In this document: positions 1 to 9,069 of the stretch, one piece after another
Position numbering within the stretch: position 1 is the first letter of the stretch
How the letters are laid out: each line of letters begins with the position of its first letter
NCBI GenBank assembly: GCA_024645105.1
Contig: JAHEGM010000010.1
Span: 1 to 33,916, forward strand
Source: Rhodoluna sp.
Lineage (GTDB): Bacteria > Actinomycetota > Actinomycetes > Actinomycetales > Microbacteriaceae
Direction of reading: 5' to 3'
DNA: 33,916 nucleotides
Notes under the pieces: model-generated
Databases searched by the model: none
The model's input: the letters and a program-made list of their open reading frames with translations, nothing else
What the model was told of the DNA's origin: nothing
Position numbers and translations under genes: made by a program

Positions 1-4
1 AAAC

Positions 5-1030
5 ATGAACGACAACAAATTTGTCGCGGCCATGAGTCGCGCGCTCGCACTCGCGGGTAACTCGCCTATCTTTGGTGAGAACCCCCAGGTAGGTGCGGTA
101 CTTATCAACGATGCCGGCGAGGTAATCGCCGAGGGTTGGCACAAGGGTGCCGGCACACCGCACGCTGAAATTGATGCGCTAAATAATCTGGCTGCCAAGA
201 ATTTGACCGCAACGGACTTGACCGCAGTTGTGACGCTTGAGCCTTGCAACCACACCGGCAAAACCGGCCCCTGCTCTCAGGCGCTGATTGCAGCCGGAGT
301 AAAAAAGGTTGTCTTTGGCACTTACGACCCGGGTAAGACTGAAGGTGGCGGCCGATTCACTCTTGAGGAAGCTGGCGTTGAGGTAGTAAGCGATGTGCTG
401 CGTGACGAGTGCGTGCAACTTATTGCTCCGTGGTTTACCAACAAGTTCAAAAAGCGCCCCTATGTAGTTATCAAGTGGGCGGCCAGTGTTGATGGCCGAA
501 CCGCAGCAGCCGATGGCACCAGCAAGTGGATCACCGGAGCCGAAGCTCGCGAAGACGTGCATGCACGTCGCAGCGCTTCTCAGGCAATTTTGGTTGGCAC
601 CAACACCGTTGCGCTTGATAACCCGGAACTTACCGCTCGAAAGCCAGATGGCTCACTTTACGAGAATCAGCCGCTCAGGGTAATTATTGGCGAGCGTGAG
701 ATTGAGCAGTCTTCACGAGTTTTCAACACCGATGCCGAAACCATTCAGTTCAAGACTCGCAACCTAACTGAGGTTTTGGAAAAGCTATTTGAGCGCGGCA
801 TTCGCCAGGTATTTGTTGAGGGCGGGGCTGAGCTTGAGTCATCGCTAATTAGCTTGGGTTATGCCGATGAATTTTTGATTTACGTTGCGCCAAAGTTAAT
901 TGGCGGACCGGCAACAGCAATTCGCGACATTGAGGTCGCCAGCATTGATCAGGCATTGGGCCTGGAATTTATTGAAGCCAAAAAGCTTGGCGCGGATATT
1001 TTGATTCGCGCTGTAACTAAGGAGAACTAA
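5..1030 (+). CDS. ribD: Bifunctional diaminohydroxyphosphoribosylaminopyrimidine deaminase / 5-amino-6-(5-phosphoribosylamino)uracil reductase
   Basis: 341 aa; zinc deaminase motifs HAEIDAL and LEPCNHTGKTGPCSQALI; reductase domain VIKWAASVDGRTAA; first gene of the rib operon. Confidence 0.96.
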   Translation: MNDNKFVAAMSRALALAGNSPIFGENPQVGAVLINDAGEVIAEGWHKGAGTPHAEIDALNNLAAKNLTATDLTAVVTLEPCNHTGKTGPCSQALIAAGVKKVVFGTYDPGKTEGGGRFTLEEAGVEVVSDVLRDECVQLIAPWFTNKFKKRPYVVIKWAASVDGRTAAADGTSKWITGAEAREDVHARRSASQAILVGTNTVALDNPELTARKPDGSLYENQPLRVIIGEREIEQSSRVFNTDAETIQFKTRNLTEVLEKLFERGIRQVFVEGGAELESSLISLGYADEFLIYVAPKLIGGPATAIRDIEVASIDQALGLEFIEAKKLGADILIRAVTKEN

Positions 1031-1626
1031 TGTTCACTGGAATCGTAGAAGAACTAGGCAAGGTCAAAGCCATAGAGGTTTTGCCAGACGCAATTAGATT
1101 GACTATCGAGGGGCCGCTTGTGGTTTCTGATGTAAATCGCGGCGACTCAATCTCTGTTAGCGGCGCCTGCCTAACCGCAGTGGAACACGATGCAACTTCA
1201 TTCACGGCAGACGTGATGCAAGAAACCCTAAAGCTAACCAGCCTTGACGGCATCAAAGTTGGCGACCCGGTAAACCTTGAGCGTGCCATGACCGCGGCTA
1301 CCCGTTTCGGCGGCCACGTGGTGCTGGGTCACGTTGATGGCGTGGGCGAGGTAATCTCGCGCGAGCCAAGTGAGAACTGGGAATGGGTACGAATCTCGGT
1401 GCCAAAAGAGCTAATGAAGTACGTGGTTCTAAAAGGATCAATCACCCTTGACGGAATATCACTGACCGTAAATGAACTGGGTGATGACTGGGTAGGCCTA
1501 AGCCTGATTCCAGAGACCCTATCGCTTACCACTCTTGGTTCAAAGAAGCCGGGCAGCAAAGTGAACGTAGAAGTTGATGTAATGGCAAAACATATTGAGC
1601 GCCTAATTGAAGCGAGGAACAACTAA
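1030..1626 (+). CDS. ribE: Riboflavin synthase alpha chain
   Basis: 198 aa; MFTGIVEELG start and internal duplication (VSGACLTAV / LDGISLTVNEL); TAATG overlap with ribD. Confidence 0.96.
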   Translation: MFTGIVEELGKVKAIEVLPDAIRLTIEGPLVVSDVNRGDSISVSGACLTAVEHDATSFTADVMQETLKLTSLDGIKVGDPVNLERAMTAATRFGGHVVLGHVDGVGEVISREPSENWEWVRISVPKELMKYVVLKGSITLDGISLTVNELGDDWVGLSLIPETLSLTTLGSKKPGSKVNVEVDVMAKHIERLIEARNN

Positions 1627-2858
1627 TGCAACTATCAAGCATCGAGGCGGCACTGGCCGCACTGCGCGAAGGAAAGCCGGTACTGGTTGCCGACGATGAG
1701 AATCGCGAGAACGAGGTTGACGCAGTTATGGCCGCTCAGTACGCGAGTGCCGAGTGGATTGGCTGGATGATCAGATACACCTCCGGTTACCTTTGTGCCC
1801 CAATGACAGAGCAGCGTGCCAATCACCTGAACCTAAACCTTATGGCAACAACCAACCAAGACCCGTTCAAGACTCAGTACACCATCTCTGTTGACGCTGC
1901 CGAGGGGGTGACCACCGGTATCTCAGCTGAGGACCGCGCCACCACCTTTAGAGTGTTGGCCGATAGCGATAGCACCCTTGATTCAATCATTCGCCCAGGT
2001 CACGTGATTCCGCTGCGTGCGCACCAAAACGGTGTGCTTGATCGCCGCGGCCACACCGAGGCAACCGTTGACTTGCTAAAGCTTGCCGGCCTAGCCCCGG
2101 TTGGTGTTATTGGTGAGATGACAAATGACGACGGCTCAATGACTCGCTTGGCAGATGCCTTCGCAATTGGTGAGAAATTTGGACTGCCGGTAATCACCAT
2201 TGATCAAATTGTTTCAATGCGACTTGACTCCGTTGAGTTTGCAGCAGAAACCGTTAACGACCGCATTCGCTTTGAAGCTGAGGCAAAACTTCCAACCACA
2301 CACGGTGACTTCAGAGTGCGTGGTTACTACGACGTACGCACCACCGCAGATCACGTGGCAATCATTGCCGGAAACCCAACCGGCGAAGATGTGCTGATTC
2401 GCATGCACTCGGAGTGCATCACCGGTGAGGCATTTGGTTCGCTGAAGTGTGAGTGTGGACCGCAGCTGGAGTTTGCGCTTGACCAGATTGCCAACGACCC
2501 AAAGGGTGGCATCGTTATTTACCTGCGCGGTCAAGAAGGTCGCGGCATTGGCCTGCTGAACAAACTAAAGGCTTATGCGCTGCAAGACAAGGGCTACGAC
2601 ACAGTAGATGCGAACCTTGCACTTGGCTTGCCAAGCGAGGCTCGCGAATACGGTGCGGCCGTTTCTATTTTGCGAGACCTGGGCGTTGAGAGCGTTCGCC
2701 TAATGACCAACAACCCTGCCAAGAGCTCGTTCCTAAATGAAGCCGGTATAAAGGTGAACTCTTATGTGCCCGTGATTGTTGGCGCAGCTCAGCAAAACGA
2801 ACAGTACCTAGAAACCAAGCGTGCCCGCATGGGTCACATGATTCCGGAGGGAAAGTAA
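1626..2858 (+). CDS. ribBA: Bifunctional 3,4-dihydroxy-2-butanone-4-phosphate synthase / GTP cyclohydrolase II
   Basis: 410 aa; DDENRENE (RibB) and HSECITGEAFGSLKCECGPQL / RGQEGRGIGLLNK (RibA) motifs. Confidence 0.96.
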   Translation: MQLSSIEAALAALREGKPVLVADDENRENEVDAVMAAQYASAEWIGWMIRYTSGYLCAPMTEQRANHLNLNLMATTNQDPFKTQYTISVDAAEGVTTGISAEDRATTFRVLADSDSTLDSIIRPGHVIPLRAHQNGVLDRRGHTEATVDLLKLAGLAPVGVIGEMTNDDGSMTRLADAFAIGEKFGLPVITIDQIVSMRLDSVEFAAETVNDRIRFEAEAKLPTTHGDFRVRGYYDVRTTADHVAIIAGNPTGEDVLIRMHSECITGEAFGSLKCECGPQLEFALDQIANDPKGGIVIYLRGQEGRGIGLLNKLKAYALQDKGYDTVDANLALGLPSEAREYGAAVSILRDLGVESVRLMTNNPAKSSFLNEAGIKVNSYVPVIVGAAQQNEQYLETKRARMGHMIPEGK

Positions 2859-3314
2859 ATGAGCGGAGCGGGAGCACCAAAGATTGAGATTGACGCTGCA
2901 GGTTTGCAGGTGGCAATCGTGGTCACCAGTTGGCACACAGAAATAACCGATGCCCTGCTAGCCGGTGCCGAGCGCGCTTTGCAAAAGGCCGGCAACGACA
3001 CCTATGAAATCTGGCGAGTACCGGGCGCATTTGAACTGCCACTAGGAGCACAAAAGGCTATTGATGCTGGCGCCGAAGTGGTCATTGCGCTTGGCGTTGT
3101 GATTCAGGGCGAGACCCCGCACTTTGAATATGTCTGCGCCTCGGCAACTGATGGCCTTACCCGAGTGCAGCTTGATTCCGGTGTGCCGATTGGTTTTGGT
3201 TTGTTGACCGTAGATGATGCTCAGCAGGCGCTAGATCGCGCGGGCCTTGCAAACTCAAAAGAAGACAAGGGTGCCGAAGCCGTAGAGGCTGCAGTGCTGA
3301 TGGCTAGACTCTAA
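2859..3314 (+). CDS. ribH: 6,7-dimethyl-8-ribityllumazine synthase
   Basis: 151 aa; VPGAFELP, ALGVVIQGETPHFEYV motifs; rib operon context. Confidence 0.95.
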   Translation: MSGAGAPKIEIDAAGLQVAIVVTSWHTEITDALLAGAERALQKAGNDTYEIWRVPGAFELPLGAQKAIDAGAEVVIALGVVIQGETPHFEYVCASATDGLTRVQLDSGVPIGFGLLTVDDAQQALDRAGLANSKEDKGAEAVEAAVLMARL

Positions 3315-3316
3315 AT

Positions 3317-3697
3317 ATGATTACAACTGCAACCCTCTTAAAGGACACAATGCTGGTTCTGCACTTTATTGGACTAGCTTCACTACTCGGCGGATTTCTA
3401 GTTCAGATTAAAGCCCTTAAGCCTGGCACCGCAAAAATCATTCCTGCAATGATTCACGGCGCTTGGACCATGTTGATTACAGGCCTGCTGCTAGTTGGCC
3501 TGCGCGAGTGGATGTCAGCACTTGATGCAAATGCTGCAGAACTCGACAACATCAAGATAGCCGTTAAGTCAATCGTGGTCACACTGATTGTGGTCTTCGT
3601 TATGTTGAACCGCAAGAAGCAAACCGTGAAATCAAGCACCCTTGCTCTTATTGGTGGACTGACCCTACTAAACGTAATTTTGGCAGTCTTCTGGTAG
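3317..3697 (+). CDS. Small integral membrane protein, about four predicted TM segments, unknown function
   Basis: 126 aa hydrophobic ORF directly after ribH; TAGACT-N6-ATG upstream. Confidence 0.8.
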   Translation: MITTATLLKDTMLVLHFIGLASLLGGFLVQIKALKPGTAKIIPAMIHGAWTMLITGLLLVGLREWMSALDANAAELDNIKIAVKSIVVTLIVVFVMLNRKKQTVKSSTLALIGGLTLLNVILAVFW

Positions 3698-3701
3698 AGA
3701 T

Positions 3702-4547
3702 CTAACGCATAAATAAAGCTGTGAGTCGCCGGGTTGTGAAAATCAACCCGGCGATTGTCATTAACAAGAAGTATGCGATGTGCACAAACAGCGCGCCATC
3801 AATGATGCCGAGCATCAGCCCGCGAATCATCTCTACACCCTGCCAAAGCGGCAAAGCCATAACCACGTATTGAATTGGTTCCGGGTAGAGACTGATCGGA
3901 AAGAACGTTCCCGAGAACATAAACATTGGCAACAAAAAGAAGTTCACCCAATTCATTTGCTGAAGGCTCTTGAGGTATGAGGTCACTGCCATACCAACCG
4001 AGGCAAAACCAAAGGCAATCAGTGTTGCGGCAGGTATTGCCAGCAAGCCATACCAACTGGTGACCACACCCATTGGGGTGACCACGGCCATGAACCCAAT
4101 CGCATAAATCGCGCCTCGAAGCAGCGCCCAACCAATCTCGCCCATGGCAACATCTAGCGAGCCAAGCGAGGTGTGCAGCATGGTCTGGTAGAGCTTGGCA
4201 AAGTGCATTTTGAAATACACGTTCCAGGTTGAATCGTAAATAGCGCCGTTCATAGCCGAGGTGGCCAGCAGCGCCGGGGCAATGTAGGCGGTGTAGCTAA
4301 CCGGGTTACCAGCACCGTCTGTCATGTTGCCAATGATCTGGCCAACACCCAAACCAAAAGCCAGCAAATAAAAAACCGGCTCCACGAAACCCGAAACCAC
4401 TCCAAGCCATGTTGAAGACTTGAGGGCAAAAAAGCTTCGCTCGATTACTCGCTGCGGCCTACCGGCATAAATTGCCTGGCCGAGGCGGCCTCGACGTTTC
4501 TCGGCGATGGTTACCGCACTTGATACCGCTGCGTTTACCAAACTCAC
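3702..4547 (-). CDS. ABC-2 type transporter permease (drug-exporter-like)
   Basis: 281 aa; YIAPALLATSAMNGA and MFMFSGTFFPISLYP typical of ABC-2/DrrB-like permeases; operon with a second permease and an ATPase. Confidence 0.88.
   Translation of the reverse strand: MSLVNAAVSSAVTIAEKRRGRLGQAIYAGRPQRVIERSFFALKSSTWLGVVSGFVEPVFYLLAFGLGVGQIIGNMTDGAGNPVSYTAYIAPALLATSAMNGAIYDSTWNVYFKMHFAKLYQTMLHTSLGSLDVAMGEIGWALLRGAIYAIGFMAVVTPMGVVTSWYGLLAIPAATLIAFGFASVGMAVTSYLKSLQQMNWVNFFLLPMFMFSGTFFPISLYPEPIQYVVMALPLWQGVEMIRGLMLGIIDGALFVHIAYFLLMTIAGLIFTTRRLTALFMR
3726..3754 (+). terminator. Hairpin downstream of the riboflavin operon, inside the opposing permease coding sequence
   Basis: Perfect 11-bp stem TCGCCGGGTTG-TGAAAAT-CAACCCGGCGA, 29 nt after the 3697 stop; followed by TTGTCATT, not a strong U-tract. 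Confidence 0.5.
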
Positions 4548-5377
4548 TTTTGCAACCGGCTTTCAAACTTTGGGTAGGCAAACAACATTCCAATCACAAA
4601 GACGGTTGCTAAGAATATTGCGTGCATGGCCAGTTGCCAAAGTTCAAGCGGCATGCCGTAGCTCAGGAACCTGCCCAGTTGAGTGCTGTGCCACATCGGC
4701 GAGATCCAGCCAATCCACTGCAAATAAATTGGCATCTGATCTAGCGGGTAGAAGGTTCCTGAAAAAAGAAACATTGGCGCAATCACGAAACGACCAATGA
4801 TTGCAAACAAGGTTGTGTCATTTTCAATTCGCACGGTCACAGCAAGCATGGCTGCACCAAAGGCAAGGGCTGCAAATATCGATGTTAAAAATAAAGGCAA
4901 GGCACTGCTTAGCGGAATTGCACCAAAGACAAGCAGAACTGCTTCATATAAGATCACGGTAAAGATTCCGCGGATGGTGGCGGTGGTCATGATGCCGTTG
5001 GCAATTTGCCTTGCGGTGATTGGGGTGTTGTTCATGGCAAAAAACATTTTGTCCCAGACAAAGCCCTGCATGGTAGGAAACGTGACCTCATCTTGCAGGG
5101 CGTTGATGGCCGCAGTTGCAAGCAGTGCCGGCGCCACAAACTCAATGTAGCTAACACCATCTATCCCCTGGCCGCCGGTGTTTGCGTCAACCAGCGCACC
5201 AATGCCCAAACCAATAGAGACCAAATAAATAATTGGATTGCCAAGGCCAAATGAAATCATCGAGCCCATCCACTTGCTCATTGAGAACAACCGATACTCG
5301 GCAACCGCCCAGGCTCCTCGGCGCATTGCCCGCACGGAATCTACCGCTTTGCCGGGTTTGAACTTGAGATCAGTCAT
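4544..5377 (-). CDS. ABC-2 type transporter permease (drug-exporter-like), second copy
   Basis: 277 aa; FVAPALLATAAINALQDE and MFLFSGTFYPLDQMP; overlaps neighbouring genes in operon. Confidence 0.88.
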   Translation of the reverse strand: MTDLKFKPGKAVDSVRAMRRGAWAVAEYRLFSMSKWMGSMISFGLGNPIIYLVSIGLGIGALVDANTGGQGIDGVSYIEFVAPALLATAAINALQDEVTFPTMQGFVWDKMFFAMNNTPITARQIANGIMTTATIRGIFTVILYEAVLLVFGAIPLSSALPLFLTSIFAALAFGAAMLAVTVRIENDTTLFAIIGRFVIAPMFLFSGTFYPLDQMPIYLQWIGWISPMWHSTQLGRFLSYGMPLELWQLAMHAIFLATVFVIGMLFAYPKFESRLQK

Positions 5378-6303
5378 TAGTCAACGAGGGTTCTGCCGGT
5401 TAGACGCAGGAACACATCTTCAAGAGAGCTTCGGCGAACCAAAGAAGTTACCGGGTTCATGCCCTGAGCCGAGATCTTCTCAAGGGTTTGTTCACCGTGC
5501 GAGGTGTAAACCAAAATACGATCCGGCAGCACCTCAATGCGGTCGGCAAGTTTCTTAAGCTGATCGGCAAACTGAGCATTTTTATCGGTGCCGAATCTAA
5601 CTTCAACCACCTCTTTGCTGGAGTACTTTTTGATGAGCTCTGCCGGAGAACCCTCGGCCATGATCTTGCCCTTGTCCATCACAATCAAGCGATCACAAAG
5701 CTGTTCGGCTTCATCCATGTAGTGCGTGGTGATGACCAAGGTCACGCCCTGTTCCTTTAGGCGAAACAGGCGATCCCAGAGTATGTGCCTGGCCTGCGGA
5801 TCAAGCCCGGTGGTTGGTTCGTCAAGCAGCAGCATCTCTGGCTCGTTTACCAAACCGCGGGCAATCGCTAATCGGCGCTGCATACCACCAGAGAGTTCTT
5901 CAACCTTGTCGTTGCGCTTTTCTTCTAGCTGCGCAAAAGCCAGCAACTCCTCAACCTTGGGCTTCAAGAACTTGCGGCTGAGGCCAAAGAAGCGGCCGTA
6001 GGTATAAAGGTTCTCCCAGGTCTTGAGCTCGCGATCCAGCATGTCTTTTTGCGGCACCACGCCAAGGTGGGCGCGAATCTCCGGGCCGAATTTATCGGGG
6101 TCTTTGCCAAGAATGGTCAGCTCGCCAGATGAGCGCTTAGAAACCGATGAAATCATCTTCATGGTGGTTGATTTGCCCGCGCCGTTGGGGCCAAGCAGGC
6201 CAAATGACTCCCCCTGCTTCACGGTGAAGTTGATGCCGTCTACCGCAACGAAATCTCCGTAAACCTTCTTTAGGTCCTTGGCAATAATCATGTCTGAAGT
6301 CAT
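5377..6303 (-). CDS. ABC transporter ATP-binding protein (DrrA/NodI-like)
   Basis: Walker A GPNGAGKST, signature LSGGMQRRL, Walker B LLLDEPTTGLD; start set at ATG 6303 (MTSD...), alternative TTG at 6321. Confidence 0.92.
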   Translation of the reverse strand: MTSDMIIAKDLKKVYGDFVAVDGINFTVKQGESFGLLGPNGAGKSTTMKMISSVSKRSSGELTILGKDPDKFGPEIRAHLGVVPQKDMLDRELKTWENLYTYGRFFGLSRKFLKPKVEELLAFAQLEEKRNDKVEELSGGMQRRLAIARGLVNEPEMLLLDEPTTGLDPQARHILWDRLFRLKEQGVTLVITTHYMDEAEQLCDRLIVMDKGKIMAEGSPAELIKKYSSKEVVEVRFGTDKNAQFADQLKKLADRIEVLPDRILVYTSHGEQTLEKISAQGMNPVTSLVRRSSLEDVFLRLTGRTLVD

Positions 6304-6360
6304 AGTTCTTCCATTCAACACTAGGTTTTGAGCTATCTAGGACCTTGCTAGGTTAGATAT

Positions 6361-7236
6361 ATGCCTAAGACCAAAGCCCCTTCAACGGGTGCGCCAAAGA
6401 AACTTGGCAACACCAGGGTCACCGGCAAAGAGCAGTACTACACCCCCGCAGATTTGGCCGAGCGCCTGCTTGGCGAGGTGTTGCAATTGGTCCCGGATTT
6501 AAGCTCAAGAACGGTTCTTGAACCGGCTGGAGGCACCGGCTCATTTATTAATGCGGCCAAAAAGATTGGCGTGAATGACTTTTTGTCTTTTGACATAGAA
6601 CCAAAGCACCACAAGGTGGCCAAAGGAAACTTCTTAGAGGCAAAAATTGCTGCGAAGAATGCGGTGACTATTTCTAATCCGCCATTTGGCAGAAACAATT
6701 CGCTCTCAATTCCTTTTTTCAATAAGGCAGCCAATCACAGCGAATTCATTTGCTTTATTGTGCCAAGGTCTTGGCGCAAGTGGTCTGTAATTAATCGTCT
6801 AGATCAAAGATTTCACCTAGTTGCCGATCACGACATCAACATTGACTACGAAGACGACCTTGGCGTGAAGCTATCAAAGCGCAGTTCGTTGGCAACCTGC
6901 TTTCAAATCTGGCAGCGAAAAGAATTACCCCGGCCCAAATACCTAGTTTCAGATCAGGGCCTGATTGAAAAAACAGATTCGACAAATGCAGATGTAGCGC
7001 TAACCATATTTGGCTTTGGTTGCGGCAAGGTATTGACCGAATTTGATCGCAAACCAAACTCCACTCGAATGTTTTTGAAGTTGCACCACCCAAAGGCCCT
7101 AGCCGCATTGCAAACGGTTGATTTTTCAAGGTTTTATAAGAACACCGCTTATACCGAGGCGCTTTCGTTTCAGGAGATCAACTACCTGTTAAACGAGGCC
7201 ATTCTTGGGAATCCCCACCTAGTAGAAAAGGTTTAG
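6361..7236 (+). CDS. Class I SAM-dependent methyltransferase, probable N6-adenine (DNA/RNA) type
   Basis: 291 aa; EQYYTPADLAERLL, motif I-like LEPAGGTGSFINAA, catalytic-type motif SNPPFGRN. Confidence 0.8.
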   Translation: MPKTKAPSTGAPKKLGNTRVTGKEQYYTPADLAERLLGEVLQLVPDLSSRTVLEPAGGTGSFINAAKKIGVNDFLSFDIEPKHHKVAKGNFLEAKIAAKNAVTISNPPFGRNNSLSIPFFNKAANHSEFICFIVPRSWRKWSVINRLDQRFHLVADHDINIDYEDDLGVKLSKRSSLATCFQIWQRKELPRPKYLVSDQGLIEKTDSTNADVALTIFGFGCGKVLTEFDRKPNSTRMFLKLHHPKALAALQTVDFSRFYKNTAYTEALSFQEINYLLNEAILGNPHLVEKV

Positions 7237-7242
7237 AACAAG

Positions 7243-9060
7243 ATGAGCATGATTGGTGGCGGCCGCGGCCGCGCAGCGGGTAGACCTGCGTTTGATAAAA
7301 ATGCACCAAAGGCAAAGTTCAGTCAGCTTTGGCCATACCTTGCCGAGCACAAGGGTGCACTCATCGTTGCGGTTATCTTGTCTGTGATTGGCGCCGCCGT
7401 TAGCTTGGCCCAGCCGCTGGTTGTTGGCCAGGTAATCACCGCAGTGCAAGAGGGCAAAGACCTTGGCTACCTCGTGGTTATTTTGGTTGCGGTGGTGCTT
7501 GGCAGCGCAGTTGCCAGCGGGTTCCTCTACTACGTCTTGGCCAAGGCCGGCGAAGGCGTGGTTTTCTCGGCCAGAGGCCAGTTGGCTACTCGCCTGCTTA
7601 GACTGCCGATTCCTGAGTATGACCTGCGTAGAACCGGTGACCTGGTATCAAGAGTTAGCTCAGACACCACACTGCTTCGCGCGGTGCTTACCCAGGGTCT
7701 GGTCGATGCCGCCGGCGGCGTGTTGATTTTTGTTGGTTCGGTTATTGCCATGGCTATCATCGATCCAATTTTGCTTGGCATCACACTGCTGATGATTGCA
7801 ATTGCGGTGGCGGCAATTGGCACCTCTGCCCGCCGCATTCGTTCGGCCACCACCAAGGCGCAGGAGCGAGTTGGCGATATGTCTGCCTCTGTGGAGCGCG
7901 CACTTTCTGCGGTGCGCACCATTCGCGCAGCCGGTGCCGAAACTCGCGAAAGCGAAATGATTATTGAAGATGCCAAAGAGGCATATAAGCAAGGTGTGAA
8001 AATTGCCGGCATTAACGCCAGCGTCACCCCGCTGGGTGGTCTTGCCGCAAACGGTGCTTTTATTGCGGTGCTTGGTGTTGGTGGCTACCGTGTTGCCAAT
8101 GGAGATACTCCGGTAGCCAGCCTGGTTACCTTCATTCTTTTGATGTTCCTAATGATTCGCCCAGTTGGTCAGGCCTTCGGCGCGTATACCTCGGTGCAAA
8201 CCGGTCTTGGTGCGTTGGCAAGAATTCAAGAAGTTTTGAACGTGCCGCTTGAAGACACAGATAAAGAGCGAAGCGAAACACCAAGGCGCAAGGCAGTTAA
8301 CTCAACCGCGATTGAATTCAAGAAAGTTTCTTTTGCTTACGCCGGGCAACCAGCTGAAGATGGAAAGCCGGTTGAAGCTCGCGAAGTGTTAGACAAAGTG
8401 AGCTTTGCAATTGAGCGCGGAACCCGCGTTGCAATTGTTGGTCCTTCAGGTTCCGGAAAATCAACCACCTTCTCTTTGATTGAAAGATTTTACGAACCAA
8501 CCTCTGGCCAAATTCTTCTAGATGGTCAGCCGGTCACCTCAATTACCAGAGAGGCGCTGCGTTCGCAGATTGGCTACGTTGAGCAAGATGCCCCGGTGCT
8601 AGCCGGCAGCATTAGAGAAAATCTTTTGATTGGTGCACCAGATGCCACCGATAAACAACTAAAGAGTGTTCTACAAGAGGTGAACCTAACCGATGTCTTG
8701 AAGCGAGACAAGCGTGGATTAGACGCCGAGGTTGGCGAACAGGGCATCATGCTTTCTGGTGGTGAGCGCCAGAGACTGGCGATTGCCCGAACCTTGCTTG
8801 CTGCCCCACCAATTCTGCTGCTTGACGAATCAACCTCTTCGCTTGATGGAATTAACGAGCAGCTCATGCGCGAGGCCATTGACTCAGTTGCCAAGAACCG
8901 CACGCTGATTGTGATTGCCCACCGCCTATCTACGGTGATTGATAGCGATCAGATAATCGTGCTCGAAAAAGGCAAGATTCTGGGGGTTGGCACCCATAAG
9001 CAACTGGTCAAGACAGTACCTCTATACAAGGAATTGGCTCGGAGTCAAATGTTGGCTTAG
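7243..9060 (+). CDS. ABC exporter with fused TM and nucleotide-binding domains (MsbA/MDR-like)
   Basis: 605 aa; N-terminal TM region; Walker A GPSGSGKST, signature LSGGERQRLAIAR, Walker B ILLLDESTSSLD. Confidence 0.93.
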   Translation: MSMIGGGRGRAAGRPAFDKNAPKAKFSQLWPYLAEHKGALIVAVILSVIGAAVSLAQPLVVGQVITAVQEGKDLGYLVVILVAVVLGSAVASGFLYYVLAKAGEGVVFSARGQLATRLLRLPIPEYDLRRTGDLVSRVSSDTTLLRAVLTQGLVDAAGGVLIFVGSVIAMAIIDPILLGITLLMIAIAVAAIGTSARRIRSATTKAQERVGDMSASVERALSAVRTIRAAGAETRESEMIIEDAKEAYKQGVKIAGINASVTPLGGLAANGAFIAVLGVGGYRVANGDTPVASLVTFILLMFLMIRPVGQAFGAYTSVQTGLGALARIQEVLNVPLEDTDKERSETPRRKAVNSTAIEFKKVSFAYAGQPAEDGKPVEAREVLDKVSFAIERGTRVAIVGPSGSGKSTTFSLIERFYEPTSGQILLDGQPVTSITREALRSQIGYVEQDAPVLAGSIRENLLIGAPDATDKQLKSVLQEVNLTDVLKRDKRGLDAEVGEQGIMLSGGERQRLAIARTLLAAPPILLLDESTSSLDGINEQLMREAIDSVAKNRTLIVIAHRLSTVIDSDQIIVLEKGKILGVGTHKQLVKTVPLYKELARSQMLA

Positions 9061-9069
9061 ATTGAATCT

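Noticed and set aside
179-562. 127-aa ORF antisense to ribD
   Set aside because: Lies fully within the clear ribD coding region; no recognisable domain; likely shadow ORF. The same applies to most other overlapping ORFs in the track.
6321-6352. Three CTAGG direct repeats between the ABC ATPase and the methyltransferase
   Set aside because: Irregular spacing (16 and 11 bp) and overlap with -10-like sequences; probably just promoter composition.
7530-8027. 165-aa antisense ORF in the ABC exporter
   Set aside because: Ser/Ala/Thr/Arg-rich shadow translation with no domain and no SD.
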